Below, in pieces: positions 1 to 11,173 of a stretch of DNA of 64,000 bases. The notes under the pieces were generated by a model that was not told the origin of the DNA, did not search any database, and saw only the letters and a program-made list of their open reading frames with translations. The translations under genes were made by a program, and so were the position numbers. Position 1 is the stretch's first letter, and every line of letters starts with the position of its first letter. The stretch comes from Pseudolabrys sp. (GTDB lineage Bacteria > Pseudomonadota > Alphaproteobacteria > Rhizobiales > Xanthobacteraceae), in NCBI GenBank assembly GCA_022843325.1, contig JALHNV010000006.1, forward strand, positions 20,593 through 84,592, written 5' to 3'.

Positions 1-376
1 CGTCGCCGAGCAACTGCATCCGGTAGTGATTGGCGTCGGCCAGCCAGAGGTCGAGATAGTGCCGGGTCAGCCAGCGCCGCCAGCGGATCTGCAGCCATTG
101 ATTGAGGTAGAGCTGGTAGACCGCGAGCAGAATGAAAGCGGTGGCCAGCACGGAGAAATAGCCGAGCTGGTAGACGAAGGCGTCCCAGTTCCGCTCCTGC
201 AGCGCATTGTAGAAATCGGCATTCCAGGTGTTGAGCAACACGGTCAGGGCGACGATCCCGAGCTCGATGGCGATAATGGCCGCCAGCAGGAGGCGGCCGG
301 CCCACCGCTCCTGGGACCGGAAGAACGGGCTGGAGATGCGCCAGACGGTGGCGAGCGTGGTGGCGATGCCTCTCAC
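1..376 (-). CDS. SbmA/BacA-like ABC transporter permease/ATP-binding protein, N-terminal part (cut by window edge)
   Basis: Reverse-strand translation from GTG at 376: VRGIATTLATVWRISSPFFRSQERWAGRLLLAAIIAIELGIVALTVLLNTWNADFYNALQERNWDAFVYQLGYFSVLATAFILLAVYQLYLNQWLQIRWRRWLTRHYLDLWL..., typical of the ABC_membrane_2 family. Open to the left edge; absent from the ORF track because it is incomplete. Confidence 0.8.
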   Translation of the reverse strand, partial: MRGIATTLATVWRISSPFFRSQERWAGRLLLAAIIAIELGIVALTVLLNTWNADFYNALQERNWDAFVYQLGYFSVLATAFILLAVYQLYLNQWLQIRWRRWLTRHYLDLWLADANHYRMQLLGD

Positions 377-647
377 GGACGGGTCTCCTGTCGAGGGAAT
401 GCGAAGCTGAGTTGGGCGCCAGCCTAACCGATAAGGCCAATAGCGTCCGGTTATGTCGAAAAATGACCGGGGTTTGATAAAAAGCGTCAATTTCCGCCCG
501 TGCTCGCCTTGCCCATTGTTGCGTCCCGTCGCCGCAACCCCTACGATTGTTGCTCAAGGGTTGCCTGATCCGGGCTTAAATTGCCGGGGTCGTGGAATAA
601 GACCTGGCAAAGAAGCGTTTTAGGGATCATCCAAGGGAGGATTAAGA

Positions 648-1775
648 ATGACAAAGGACAAGATCACGACATCAGCGACTCGCCGCAAGTTTCTCGGCGG
701 CGCCGCGGTTGCCGGCGTGGCCACGATTGCCATGCCGCAGGTATCGCGCGCTCAAACCGTTACCATGAAGCTTCAGACTTCGTGGCCGGCGACCGACGTG
801 TTCACCGAAATGTGCCAGCAGTACATCACCCGCGTGAACGACATGGCCGGCGGCCGGTTGAAGATCGACCTGCTGCACGGCGGCGCGGTGGTGCATCCGT
901 TCCAGGTGCTCGACGGCGTGCACGGCGGCCAGATCGACATGGCGCATACCGTGACGGTGTATTGGTACGGCAAGCACAAGGCGGCGTCGCTGTTCGGCAC
1001 CGGCCCGGTGTTCGGCTTCAACGCCAACGAGGGTCTCGGCTGGATCTACAACGGCGGCGGCAAGGAGCTGTTCGACGAACTCCAGACCAAGATCATGAAG
1101 CTCAACGTCAAGAGCTTCTTCGCGATGCCGATGCCGACCCAGCCGCTCGGCTGGTTCAAGAAGCCGGTCACCAGCGCGGCCGACGTCAAGGGCCTGAAGT
1201 ACCGCACCGTGGGTCTCGCGGCCGACCTGATGCAGGCGATGGGCATGGCGGTTGCGCAGCTTCCCGGCGGCGAAATCGTGCCGGCCATGGAGCGCGGCGT
1301 GATCGACGCCTTCGAATTCAACAACCCGACCTCGGACCGCCGCTTCGGCGCGCAGAACGTGGCCAAGAACTACATGCTCGGCAGCCATCATCAGGCGACC
1401 GAGTATTTCGAGATCATGATCACGCGCAGCAAGTACGATGCGCTGCCCAAGGAGCATCAGGCGATCCTGCAATACGCCGCCGAGGCCGCCTCGTCCGCCA
1501 ACGAATGGCTGGCGATGAAGCAGTATTCGGACGATCTGCAGGAACTGATCAACAAGGACAAGGTCAACGTGCTCCGCACGCCGCAAAGCGTGTTCGACGC
1601 GCAGATCAAAGCGTGGGATGGGTTGATCGCCACGCTCGGCAACGATCCGTTCATGAAGAGGGTGATGGACTCGCAGAAAGCGTGGGTCCGCAAGGTCGTG
1701 TACTACAACATGATGAATGCGACCGACTACAAGGGCGCCTTCAATCATCACTTCCCGGGCGTCCTGAAGACCTGA
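648..1775 (+). CDS. TRAP transporter substrate-binding protein (DctP family), Tat signal
   Basis: TRRKFLGGAAVAGVATIAMPQ Tat-like leader; MKLQTSWPATDVFTEM... DctP-type body; followed by small and large TRAP permeases. Confidence 0.92.
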   Translation: MTKDKITTSATRRKFLGGAAVAGVATIAMPQVSRAQTVTMKLQTSWPATDVFTEMCQQYITRVNDMAGGRLKIDLLHGGAVVHPFQVLDGVHGGQIDMAHTVTVYWYGKHKAASLFGTGPVFGFNANEGLGWIYNGGGKELFDELQTKIMKLNVKSFFAMPMPTQPLGWFKKPVTSAADVKGLKYRTVGLAADLMQAMGMAVAQLPGGEIVPAMERGVIDAFEFNNPTSDRRFGAQNVAKNYMLGSHHQATEYFEIMITRSKYDALPKEHQAILQYAAEAASSANEWLAMKQYSDDLQELINKDKVNVLRTPQSVFDAQIKAWDGLIATLGNDPFMKRVMDSQKAWVRKVVYYNMMNATDYKGAFNHHFPGVLKT

Positions 1776-1891
1776 TCGCGCGATATGGGGCACAGCGTGC
1801 CCCGTGAAACTGGGAAGGGCGGCGCGCCAACGCGCCGCCCGACCTGTTGGCGCCGGGCGCATCCGGAAAGATCAGAGCGGATTCATCGCAC

Positions 1892-2521
1892 ATGACCGGT
1901 TTTCTGCATTTCATTGACTCACTGAGTACGTGGGTCGGCAAGGCCTTTGCCTGGCTAATCCTGATCCTTACGTTGGGCATCAGCTACGAAGTCTTCATGC
2001 GCTACGTCCTCGGCGCGCCGACCTCGTGGGCTTTCGATTTCAGCTACATCACCTATGGCGCGATGTTCTTGATGGCCGGCGCCTACGCACTGGCGCGCAA
2101 CAATCACGTGCGCGCCGACGTGTTGTACCGGCTGTGGAAGCCCGCCACCCAGGCCAAGATGGACCTCGCGCTCTACATTCTGTTCTTCCTGCCGGCGATC
2201 CTGGCCTTCATGTATTCGGGCTGGAATTACGCCAGCATGTCGGTGCGGTTTCGCGAGGTCAGCATTTTCAGCCCGGCCGGCATCCCGGTGTTTCCGCTGA
2301 AGGCGCTGATCCCGATTATCGGTCTGCTGCTCCTGCTGCAGGGTATTGCTGAAATCATCCGTTGCATCCTGTGCATCCGCACCGGCGCGTGGCCGCAGCG
2401 TCTGCACGATGTCGAGGAGACGGAATCTCTGATTCTCCAAGAGGCGAAGATCAACCAGGAGAGGGGTGCTGATGCCCACGCGGTTGAGCCGTTGCCAGGA
2501 CACAAGGGGACTGGCGTATGA
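1892..2521 (+). CDS. TRAP transporter small permease subunit (DctQ family)
   Basis: Start chosen at MTGFLHFIDSLSTWVGKAFAWLILILTLGISYEVFMRYVLGAPTSWAFDFSYITYGAMFLMAGAYAL; four hydrophobic segments; in TRAP operon. Confidence 0.9.
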   Translation: MTGFLHFIDSLSTWVGKAFAWLILILTLGISYEVFMRYVLGAPTSWAFDFSYITYGAMFLMAGAYALARNNHVRADVLYRLWKPATQAKMDLALYILFFLPAILAFMYSGWNYASMSVRFREVSIFSPAGIPVFPLKALIPIIGLLLLLQGIAEIIRCILCIRTGAWPQRLHDVEETESLILQEAKINQERGADAHAVEPLPGHKGTGV

Positions 2522-3861
2522 CCGATCCGCAAATCGGCATGTTGATGCTGGGGCTGTTTATCTTCATCATCATGCTTGGCTTCCCCATCGCCTTCACGCT
2601 CATGGCGATGGCCGTGGGCTTCGGTTACTACGCCTATTACATTCCCGGGCAGGAATTCTTCTCGAACCGCGTCTTCACGCTGCTGGTGCAGAAGGCCTTC
2701 GAGGTCATGTCCAGCGATGTGCTGGTGGCGGTTCCGTTATTTCTCTTCATGGGATATCTGGTTGAGCGCGCCAGTATTCTCGACCGGCTGTTTTATTCGC
2801 TGCAACTGTCGATGAAGAACGTCCCCGGTGCGCTTGCGGTGGCGACGCTGGTCACCTGCGCGATGTTCGCCACGGCGACCGGCATCGTTGGTGCGGTGGT
2901 GACCCTGATGGGCCTGCTGGCATTCCCTGCGATGCTCAAGGCCGGCTACGACGTGCGGCTTTCGGCCGGCGTCGTGTGTGCCGGCGGCTGCCTCGGCATC
3001 CTGATCCCGCCCAGCATTCTGCTGATCGTCTATTCGGCGACGGCCGGCGTCTCGGCGGTCAAGCTCTATGCCGCCGCCTTCCTGCCCGGTTTGCTGCTGA
3101 CCGTCTTGTACATCGGCTACGTCATCATCCGGGCGATGATAAATCCGGCGTTGGCGCCGAAACTGCCGAAAGAACAGACCGACGTTCCCTTCGGCACGGT
3201 GGCCTGGGCGCTGATGACGTCGTTCCTGCCGCTGGCCTTGCTGATCAGCTGTGTGTTGGGGGCCATCCTGTTCGGGCTGGCGACACCTTCGGAAGCGGCC
3301 GGCATCGGCGCGTTTGGCAGCATCATTCTCGCCGCGGCCTACCGGTCGCTCAACTTCACCATGTTGCGGGACTCGGTCTACCTGACCGCCCGCGCCAGCG
3401 CGATGGTCTGCTACCTGTTTATCGGTTCCTGGGTGTTCGCCTCGGTGTTCGCCGTGCTGGGCGGGCAGACGGTGGTCGAGCAGTTCTTCCTGTCCTTGAA
3501 CCTCAGCACGACGGGGTTCCTGCTGCTGACCCAGTTCATCATCTTTCTTCTGGGCTGGCCGCTGGAATGGACCGAGATCATCATCATCTTCGTGCCGATC
3601 TTTCTGCCGTTGCTGGACGACTTCAAGGTCGACCCGATCTTCTTCGGCATTCTGGTGGCGCTCAACACGCAGACCGCCTTCAACACGCCACCGGTGGCGA
3701 TGGCGGCGTTCTACCTCAAGGGTGTGGCGCCGGCCTGGGTCAAACTCACCGACATTTTCGCCGGTGCGCTGCCCTTCGTGTTCATGGTGTTCATGACCAT
3801 GGTGATCGTCTACGTCTTCCCCGGGATTGTGCTGTGGTTGCCGAATTACCTGTATAACTAA
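2518..3861 (+). CDS. TRAP transporter large permease subunit (DctM family)
   Basis: 447 aa multi-span membrane protein, GCLGILIPPSILLIVYS and FATPSEAAGIGA motifs; start overlaps preceding stop. Confidence 0.94.
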   Translation: MTDPQIGMLMLGLFIFIIMLGFPIAFTLMAMAVGFGYYAYYIPGQEFFSNRVFTLLVQKAFEVMSSDVLVAVPLFLFMGYLVERASILDRLFYSLQLSMKNVPGALAVATLVTCAMFATATGIVGAVVTLMGLLAFPAMLKAGYDVRLSAGVVCAGGCLGILIPPSILLIVYSATAGVSAVKLYAAAFLPGLLLTVLYIGYVIIRAMINPALAPKLPKEQTDVPFGTVAWALMTSFLPLALLISCVLGAILFGLATPSEAAGIGAFGSIILAAAYRSLNFTMLRDSVYLTARASAMVCYLFIGSWVFASVFAVLGGQTVVEQFFLSLNLSTTGFLLLTQFIIFLLGWPLEWTEIIIIFVPIFLPLLDDFKVDPIFFGILVALNTQTAFNTPPVAMAAFYLKGVAPAWVKLTDIFAGALPFVFMVFMTMVIVYVFPGIVLWLPNYLYN

Positions 3862-3913
3862 TGAGTTGCTCGGCACCCGATTTGGCACCGTGGCGAATAC
3901 CGGAGCGGAATGA

Positions 3914-5242
3914 ATGAGTGCATGCGCGTTCTCGCTGACTGAGGCGGCCGAACATATCCGCGAAGGCCGTCTGACGTCGGTCGAACTGGTGCAGGACTGC
4001 CTGGCGCGTGTCGATGAGGTCGAGCCGGCAGTGCAGGCCTGGGCCTTCCTCGACCGCGATCATGCGTTGAGGCAGGCGCGGGATCTCGACGAGCGGCGCG
4101 CCCACGGCAACCCGACCGGTCCGCTGCACGGCGTGCCGGTCGGCATCAAGGACATCTTCGATACCTCGGATTATCCGACCGAACTCGGCTCGCCGCTCTG
4201 GGCCGGCCGCACGCCGCGGCGCGACGCGGCGGCGGTGGCGCGGTTGCGCGCCGCTGGCGCGGTCATTATGGGCAAGACCGTTACCACCGAATATGCCTAT
4301 TTCCATCCCGGCAAGACCCGCAATCCGCATGACCCGGAGCGGACGCCCGGCGGTTCGTCGAGCGGTTCGGCGGCGGCGGTGGCGGCGCATATGGTGCCGG
4401 CTGCGATCGGCTCGCAGACCAATGGTTCGGTGATCCGGCCGGCCGCATTCTGCGGCGTGGTCGGCTTCAAGCCGACGCACGGGTTGATCCCGCGCACTGG
4501 CGCGCTGCTGCTGTCGCGCACCCTCGATCATGTCGGCGTCTTTGGCCGGACCGTGGCGGATGTCGCCCTCATGGCCGAAGTCATGGCCGGCCATGATGAC
4601 GAGGATCTCGATACCCGGCCCATGGCCCGGCCGCCGCTCGCCGCGGTGGCGGCCAGCGAGCCGCCTTTGCCGCCGCGCTTTGCCTTTGTGCGCTCGCCAG
4701 TGTGGGATGAGTACGCCGAGCCGGCGACCCGCGAGGCCTTCGCCGAATTGGTCGAAGCGCTCGGCGACCAGATCAGCCAGGTGGACCTCGGCGAGAGTTT
4801 CGGCGCCGTTATCGACTGGCAGAAAAAGATCATGGAAGTGGAGATGGCGTACAATCTCCACCGCGATTACGAAAAGGGCGGAGAGCAGCTCAGCGACCCG
4901 CTGCGCAAGCTGATAGAGCGGGGCCGCGGGATTTCCGCGGTCGACTACCTGGCGGCGGTCGGCGGCATTGCGCCGCTGACGCAAAACATCGATTCAATCT
5001 TCGAGGAATATGATGCGATCGTCACACCGGCCGCCCCGGGCGAGGCGCCTCGGGGCTTGAGCGCGACCGGCAACCCAATCTTCTCCACGCTCTGGACCTA
5101 TCTCGGAACCCCGGCTGTGACGTTGCCGATCATGCGCTCCGAAGCCGGGCTGCCGCTCGGCGTTCAACTGGTGGGACGCCGCCATAACGACGCACGGCTC
5201 TTGCGAACCGCGCGCTGGCTTGTCAACAATGTGGAGGGCTAG
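3914..5242 (+). CDS. Amidase (amidase signature family)
   Basis: GTGGSSSGSAAAVAAHMVPAAIGSQTNGSVIRPA-type signature (PGGSSSGSAAAVAAHMVPAAIGSQTNGSVIRPAAFCGVVGFKPTHG); catalytic Ser-cisSer-Lys context. Confidence 0.93.
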   Translation: MSACAFSLTEAAEHIREGRLTSVELVQDCLARVDEVEPAVQAWAFLDRDHALRQARDLDERRAHGNPTGPLHGVPVGIKDIFDTSDYPTELGSPLWAGRTPRRDAAAVARLRAAGAVIMGKTVTTEYAYFHPGKTRNPHDPERTPGGSSSGSAAAVAAHMVPAAIGSQTNGSVIRPAAFCGVVGFKPTHGLIPRTGALLLSRTLDHVGVFGRTVADVALMAEVMAGHDDEDLDTRPMARPPLAAVAASEPPLPPRFAFVRSPVWDEYAEPATREAFAELVEALGDQISQVDLGESFGAVIDWQKKIMEVEMAYNLHRDYEKGGEQLSDPLRKLIERGRGISAVDYLAAVGGIAPLTQNIDSIFEEYDAIVTPAAPGEAPRGLSATGNPIFSTLWTYLGTPAVTLPIMRSEAGLPLGVQLVGRRHNDARLLRTARWLVNNVEG

Positions 5243-5278
5243 GCGCCGACGGCGCAGCCCACCGGGAGGAGAGCGGCC

Positions 5279-5458
5279 ATGAGCAAAGACTTCGTCGCCG
5301 GCATTATCGGCATTGTCATGGTGATCGCCTTCCTCGGCATCATGCTGTGGTGGGTCACGATACTGCCATTGGCCATCATTATGGCCGGCGTCATGGCGCT
5401 TCTGATCTGGGACTGGGTGAACACCCTGCGTTATGGCGTTACCGGCAGCGGGCACTGA
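5279..5458 (+). CDS. Small membrane protein, 59 aa, two predicted TM segments
   Basis: ATG at 5279 preceded by GGGAGGAGAG; MSKDFVAGIIGIVMVIAFLGIMLWWVTILPLAIIMAGVMALLIWDWVNTLRYGVTGSGH. Below the ORF-track length cutoff. Confidence 0.65.
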   Translation: MSKDFVAGIIGIVMVIAFLGIMLWWVTILPLAIIMAGVMALLIWDWVNTLRYGVTGSGH

Positions 5459-5491
5459 CGCCCGCCGCCGCGACGCTGCCCCGGCGACACC

Positions 5492-6364
5492 TCACACCTT
5501 CGACGGGTCGCCCAAGGTGTCCTTGAAGAACGCGACAGTGCGGCTCCAGGCGAGATCCGCCGCCGCCTTGTTGTAGCGCGCCGCACCGGTGTCGTTGTTG
5601 AAGGCGTGCTGCGCGCCGGGGTACATGTGGACGGTGAAGCGTTTGTTGTTGGCCTTCAGCGCCGCCTCGTATTCGGCGATGCCGGCATTCACGCCGGGGT
5701 CGGTTTCCGCATAATGCAGCAGCAAGGGCGCCTTGATCGCCGGCACCTGAGCCGCCGGAATCTGGCGGCCGTAATAGGCGACGCCGGCATCGAGATCGGC
5801 GCTCGCCGCCGCCAGCCGGTTGACCATCAGGCCGCCGAAGCAGAAGCCGACGGCGCCGACCTTGCCGGTCGATTCCGGATGCTGTTTCAGGAACGAGACC
5901 GCCGCCACCAGCGCCGCCACCGCGTCGTCCTGGTTCAGCTTGGCATGGAGTTCGCGCGCCGCGTCTTCGCTTTCCGGGGTGCCGCCGACCAGCGACAGCA
6001 GATCGACCGCATAGGCGAGGAAGCCTTCAGTGGCGAACCGCCGCGCGACGTCTTCGAGATGCGGATTGAGGCCGCGGTTCTCGTGAATGACCAGGACGAC
6101 CGGGCGCTTGGCCTTGGCTTTTGACCGTGCGAGGTAGCCGTTGATCTTGCCCTTCGGCGACTCGAAGGCGAGGCGCTCGGTGACCAGCCGCGCATCGTCC
6201 GGCGGCACGATCGCGGCTTGCGCGTAATCGTTCTGCAGCATCGGCAGCAGCGCGACGGCGGCCGCGGTGGAACCGGCAAGGGTGGCCAGCCGGTCGAGAA
6301 ACTGGCGGCGATCCATGCCGCCATGGGTGAACGTGTCGTAGAGATCGATGATGCGTTGATCCAT
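5492..6364 (-). CDS. Dienelactone hydrolase family protein, Tat-like leader
   Basis: MDQRIIDLYDTFTHGGMDRRQFLDRLATLAGSTAAAVALLP leader; GKVGAVGFCFGGLM nucleophile Cys, AETDPGVNAGI, YPGAQHAFNND His motif. Confidence 0.9.
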   Translation of the reverse strand: MDQRIIDLYDTFTHGGMDRRQFLDRLATLAGSTAAAVALLPMLQNDYAQAAIVPPDDARLVTERLAFESPKGKINGYLARSKAKAKRPVVLVIHENRGLNPHLEDVARRFATEGFLAYAVDLLSLVGGTPESEDAARELHAKLNQDDAVAALVAAVSFLKQHPESTGKVGAVGFCFGGLMVNRLAAASADLDAGVAYYGRQIPAAQVPAIKAPLLLHYAETDPGVNAGIAEYEAALKANNKRFTVHMYPGAQHAFNNDTGAARYNKAAADLAWSRTVAFFKDTLGDPSKV

Positions 6365-6506
6365 GGCCGGCTCCTCTTGTGCTGTCCACAGTACCACAGC
6401 GCTCCGCGAGGGTATGGCGCGGTCCGGCTTGACGGAACAACAGGACGGCTTTTAAGCAGCGTCAATGCGTCGCGCTTGAGGCCGTCGCGATCCGGAGACA
6501 CCCAAC

Positions 6507-6956
6507 ATGATCGATCGAAACCTGACGGCCCGGAGAATTTTCATAATGTTGGGCGTGCTTGCCGCCGGCCTGTCGCTGGCGGCGCCTGAGCCGGGCCGCG
6601 CCGCCGAGCCATTCCCGTTCGGCGAGGAGCTGCTGCTCGACACCGCGCCGATGAAGCCGGGGCGGCGCATGCCCGGCGTGACCGTGGAGCGCAGCGGCAA
6701 TGCCGTGCTCGATTTGTGGTGCAAGAGCGTGCCGGCGCGGGTCGAGGTCACCGCGACCGCGATCAGGATCGAAGCCGCGCCGTTGCCCGAGGAACTGCCG
6801 GCGATGCAGAGCACCGCCCAGTGCACGCCCGAGCGCATTCTGGCGGACGCGGAGCTGCTGGCGGCGCTGACGAAGGTGACGGCGTGGCGGTCGCAGAAGG
6901 CGACGCTGATCCTGGAAGGGCCGACGACACTGACCTTCAAGACGGCGACGAATTAG
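6507..6956 (+). CDS. Secreted hypothetical protein, possibly META/HslJ-like
   Basis: Signal peptide MIDRNLTARRIFIMLGVLAAGLSLAAPEPGRAAE; C-terminal CTPERILADAELLAALTKVTAWRSQKATLILEGPTTLTFK resembles META-type domains (weak). Confidence 0.6.
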   Translation: MIDRNLTARRIFIMLGVLAAGLSLAAPEPGRAAEPFPFGEELLLDTAPMKPGRRMPGVTVERSGNAVLDLWCKSVPARVEVTATAIRIEAAPLPEELPAMQSTAQCTPERILADAELLAALTKVTAWRSQKATLILEGPTTLTFKTATN

Positions 6957-6966
6957 CGTTGCCCAC

Positions 6967-6998
6967 ATAAAAAAGGGCGCGGCCGAAGCCGCGCCCTT
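6967..6998 (-). terminator. Intrinsic terminator of groESL operon
   Basis: 11-bp perfect stem AAGGGCGCGGC / GCCGCGCCCTT (6973-6983 / 6988-6998); UUCG loop and following T run when read on the minus strand. Confidence 0.9.
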
Positions 6999-7024
6999 GA
7001 TTGTCGTTGGCGTGAGGAGCGGGC

Positions 7025-8813
<1,789 letters not shown>

Positions 8814-8819
8814 ACGTCG

Positions 8820-9116
8820 TCAGGCGATCACGCCCATGACGTCGGATTCCTTCATGATGAGAAGGTCCTCGCCGTCGAGCTTGACCTCGGTGCCGGACCA
8901 CTTGCCGAACAGCACGCGGTCGCCGGTCTTGATGTCGATCGGGATGAGCTTGCCGCTCTCGTCGCGGCCGCCCGGGCCGACGGCGATCACTTCGCCTTCC
9001 GACGGCTTTTCCTGGGCGCTGTCGGGGATGATGATGCCGCCTTTGGTCTTTTCCAAAGCGGTGATGCGGCGGACGACGATCCGGTCGTGCAGCGGGCGAA
9101 ACTTGGTCTTGGCCAT
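8820..9116 (-). CDS. groES: 10 kDa co-chaperonin GroES
   Basis: [49 protein letters not shown]... Confidence 0.98.
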   Translation of the reverse strand: MAKTKFRPLHDRIVVRRITALEKTKGGIIIPDSAQEKPSEGEVIAVGPGGRDESGKLIPIDIKTGDRVLFGKWSGTEVKLDGEDLLIMKESDVMGVIA

Positions 9117-9162
9117 GTGTTTCCTCGGCGGTCAGAACTGAAAGTGATTATCGTGCAACGCC

Positions 9163-9188
9163 TTAGCACTCTTTTTCGAGAGTGCCAA
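9163..9188 (-). promoter_or_regulatory. CIRCE-like HrcA operator upstream of groES
   Basis: TTAGCACTC-tttttcga-GAGTGCCAA inverted repeat; 9/8-nt arms match CIRCE consensus, but the spacer is 8 nt here. Confidence 0.8.
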
Positions 9189-9200
9189 GCTGCTTCCGGG

Positions 9201-9229
9201 GAGATATGGTGTCTCGCCAAAACTGTCAA
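9201..9229 (-). promoter_or_regulatory. Putative groESL promoter
   Basis: Minus strand TTGACA (9224-9229) N17 TATCTC (9201-9206), with an overlapping CTTGAC...CCATAT heat-shock-like match, just upstream of CIRCE. Confidence 0.55.
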
Positions 9230-9342
9230 GCAACGCTTATTGTTGTGCGGCTGCCGTGCTTTAGCCACGGCGTTAACGCTATGGTGTTAGATATCGCGCC
9301 AACAAAAGCTGTTTTCGGAAACGCGCGCCCCAGGAGCCCTGT

Positions 9343-9882
9343 ATGAGCCTCTCCCACCGCACCGGCCTGCCGGCCGCCCTGGTTTTTGCCATGCTCGCGC
9401 TTGGACTGGCCGGCTGCGCCACCGCGCCGCCGCCGGAACCGCCGCCGCCGCCGGTGGTGCCGACACTGCCGCCCGCCTTCCCGCCCCAGGACATCGTCGG
9501 GCGCTGGGGCCTGACCGCCTATCACAACGCCGAAGACCGCGAGCGCACCGAGAAGGCTGCCGCCGGCCAGTGCCGGCAGCCCTACGTGATCTCGATGGGT
9601 CCGACCGGCGGGGTCATGATGCATCTCGCCGACCAGGCGGTCCCGACCGAACTGCGTCTCAAGGGCGCGCCCGGGGGCAAGACCTATATCGGCCTCGATG
9701 GCGAACCGCCGGGCAGCCTGCAGGATCGCGAGGTGGTGAACTTCGATGGCCGCGTCATGGCGCTGCGTTTCGTCGATCCGGAAGTCCACGGCCGTTACGG
9801 CACGATGGTCTATGTCCGCTGCCCGGCCGAAGGCGCACGTCCGGCGGCCAAGCGCCCGCCAACCAAGAAACCGGCCACCTGA
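9343..9882 (+). CDS. Proline-rich lipoprotein of unknown function
   Basis: Lipobox LGLAGC followed by ATAPPPEPPPPPVVPTLPPAFPPQDIVGRWGLTAYHN. Confidence 0.75.
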   Translation: MSLSHRTGLPAALVFAMLALGLAGCATAPPPEPPPPPVVPTLPPAFPPQDIVGRWGLTAYHNAEDRERTEKAAAGQCRQPYVISMGPTGGVMMHLADQAVPTELRLKGAPGGKTYIGLDGEPPGSLQDREVVNFDGRVMALRFVDPEVHGRYGTMVYVRCPAEGARPAAKRPPTKKPAT

Positions 9883-9979
9883 GGCGCGTCTGATACAAAT
9901 CGGCCCGGCGCCCCGCGCATAAGCGTGGCGGCGCCGGTGTGCTAGAGACGTCGGCGTCGTCCGCTGAGACTGTTTCCGC

Positions 9980-11167
9980 ATGGCCGCCTTCCGCGACTTC
10001 TTAATCGGACCCTGGCGCGCGGTCCCGGTACTCGGTGTCACCCAGATTCTGGCCTGGGGCACGATCTATTATACGCCGGTGCTGATCGTGCCGCTGATCG
10101 CCGCCGATCGCGGCTGGTCTATCTCCTTTGCCATGGGTGGCTTTTCCGCCGGCCTTCTCGCGGCTGGCCTGAGCGCGCCGTTTGTCGGCCGGTCCATCGA
10201 CCGCTTCGGTGGCCACGTTGTGATGGCCATCGGCTCGCTGATCGGTGCCGCCGGGCTGATGCTGATCGGCTATGCCACGCATCCGCTGGCCTATCTCGCC
10301 GTCTGGATGGTGCTCGGCGTCGCCATGTCGGCGAACCTCTACGACTCCGCTTTCGCAACCCTCGGCCGCATCTTCGGCTCGGCGGCGCGGCGGCCGATCA
10401 CGGCGCTGACGCTGGCCGGCGGCTTTGCCTCGACCGTCAGCTGGCCCGTGACCTACCTGCTGCTCGAGGCGGTCGGCTGGCGCGGCACCTATTTGATCTA
10501 CGCGGCCTTGCTCGCCTTCGTCGCCGCGCCGCTGCACGCCTTTCTGCTGCCGCGCAGCCACTTCACCGTGGTGACGCCGCTGCCCGGTGACAGCAAGGTC
10601 CCCGGCAAGGTGATGCCGCCGCACGGGCTGCCGTTCATTCTGGTGGCGGCCGCGTTTGCTGCCTATGCCTTCGTGCCGTCCGGGTTGTCGGCACATCTGC
10701 TGGCGATGTTCGCCCGCTCCGGCATCGACGCCGGAACTGTGGTGTGGATCGGCGCGCTGTTCGGCCCGGCCCAGGTCGGGGCGCGGCTGATCGAATTTTC
10801 ATTCGGCCGCAATCTGCACCCGCTGTGGCTGATCCGCTTTGCGCTTAGCGCGTTGTTATGTGCCTTCGTGATGCTGGCGGTGCTCGGGCTGTCGGTGCCG
10901 GTGGCGGCGGCCTTCGCCGTGTTGTTCGGTGGCGCCAATGGGCTGGTGACCATTACGCGCGGTGCCGTGCCGCTGGCTCTGTTTGGCGCGGCCGGTTACG
11001 GGCGGCTGATGGGCCGGCTGGCCAGTCCGTTTCTGCTTGTTCAGGCGGCCGCGCCGCTGGTGATGGCGCTGGTACTGGAACGCACGTCCGACGCCCTGGC
11101 GCTGGCCATGGCCGCGAGCTTTGCGGCTTTGGCGCTGATTTGCTTCATCGTGATCCGGCGGCCGTAA
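9980..11167 (+). CDS. MFS transporter
   Basis: ~12 hydrophobic segments; ILAWGTIYYTPVLIVPLIAADRGWS..., GRSIDRFGGH loop motif. Confidence 0.88.
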   Translation: MAAFRDFLIGPWRAVPVLGVTQILAWGTIYYTPVLIVPLIAADRGWSISFAMGGFSAGLLAAGLSAPFVGRSIDRFGGHVVMAIGSLIGAAGLMLIGYATHPLAYLAVWMVLGVAMSANLYDSAFATLGRIFGSAARRPITALTLAGGFASTVSWPVTYLLLEAVGWRGTYLIYAALLAFVAAPLHAFLLPRSHFTVVTPLPGDSKVPGKVMPPHGLPFILVAAAFAAYAFVPSGLSAHLLAMFARSGIDAGTVVWIGALFGPAQVGARLIEFSFGRNLHPLWLIRFALSALLCAFVMLAVLGLSVPVAAAFAVLFGGANGLVTITRGAVPLALFGAAGYGRLMGRLASPFLLVQAAAPLVMALVLERTSDALALAMAASFAALALICFIVIRRP

Positions 11168-11173
11168 CCGTGC

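Noticed and set aside
672-1862. Long minus-strand ORF of 396 aa opposite the TRAP binding protein (and many similar antisense ORFs, e.g. 2737-3888, 33232-34692, 41568-43280, 61511-63607)
   Set aside because: High-GC genomes give long antisense open frames by codon bias. These lack recognisable domains, are rich in Arg/His/Ala, and lie opposite well-supported genes.
9226-10062. Minus-strand ORF of 278 aa upstream of groES
   Set aside because: Antisense to the lipoprotein gene, Arg-rich, and overlaps the groESL promoter region.
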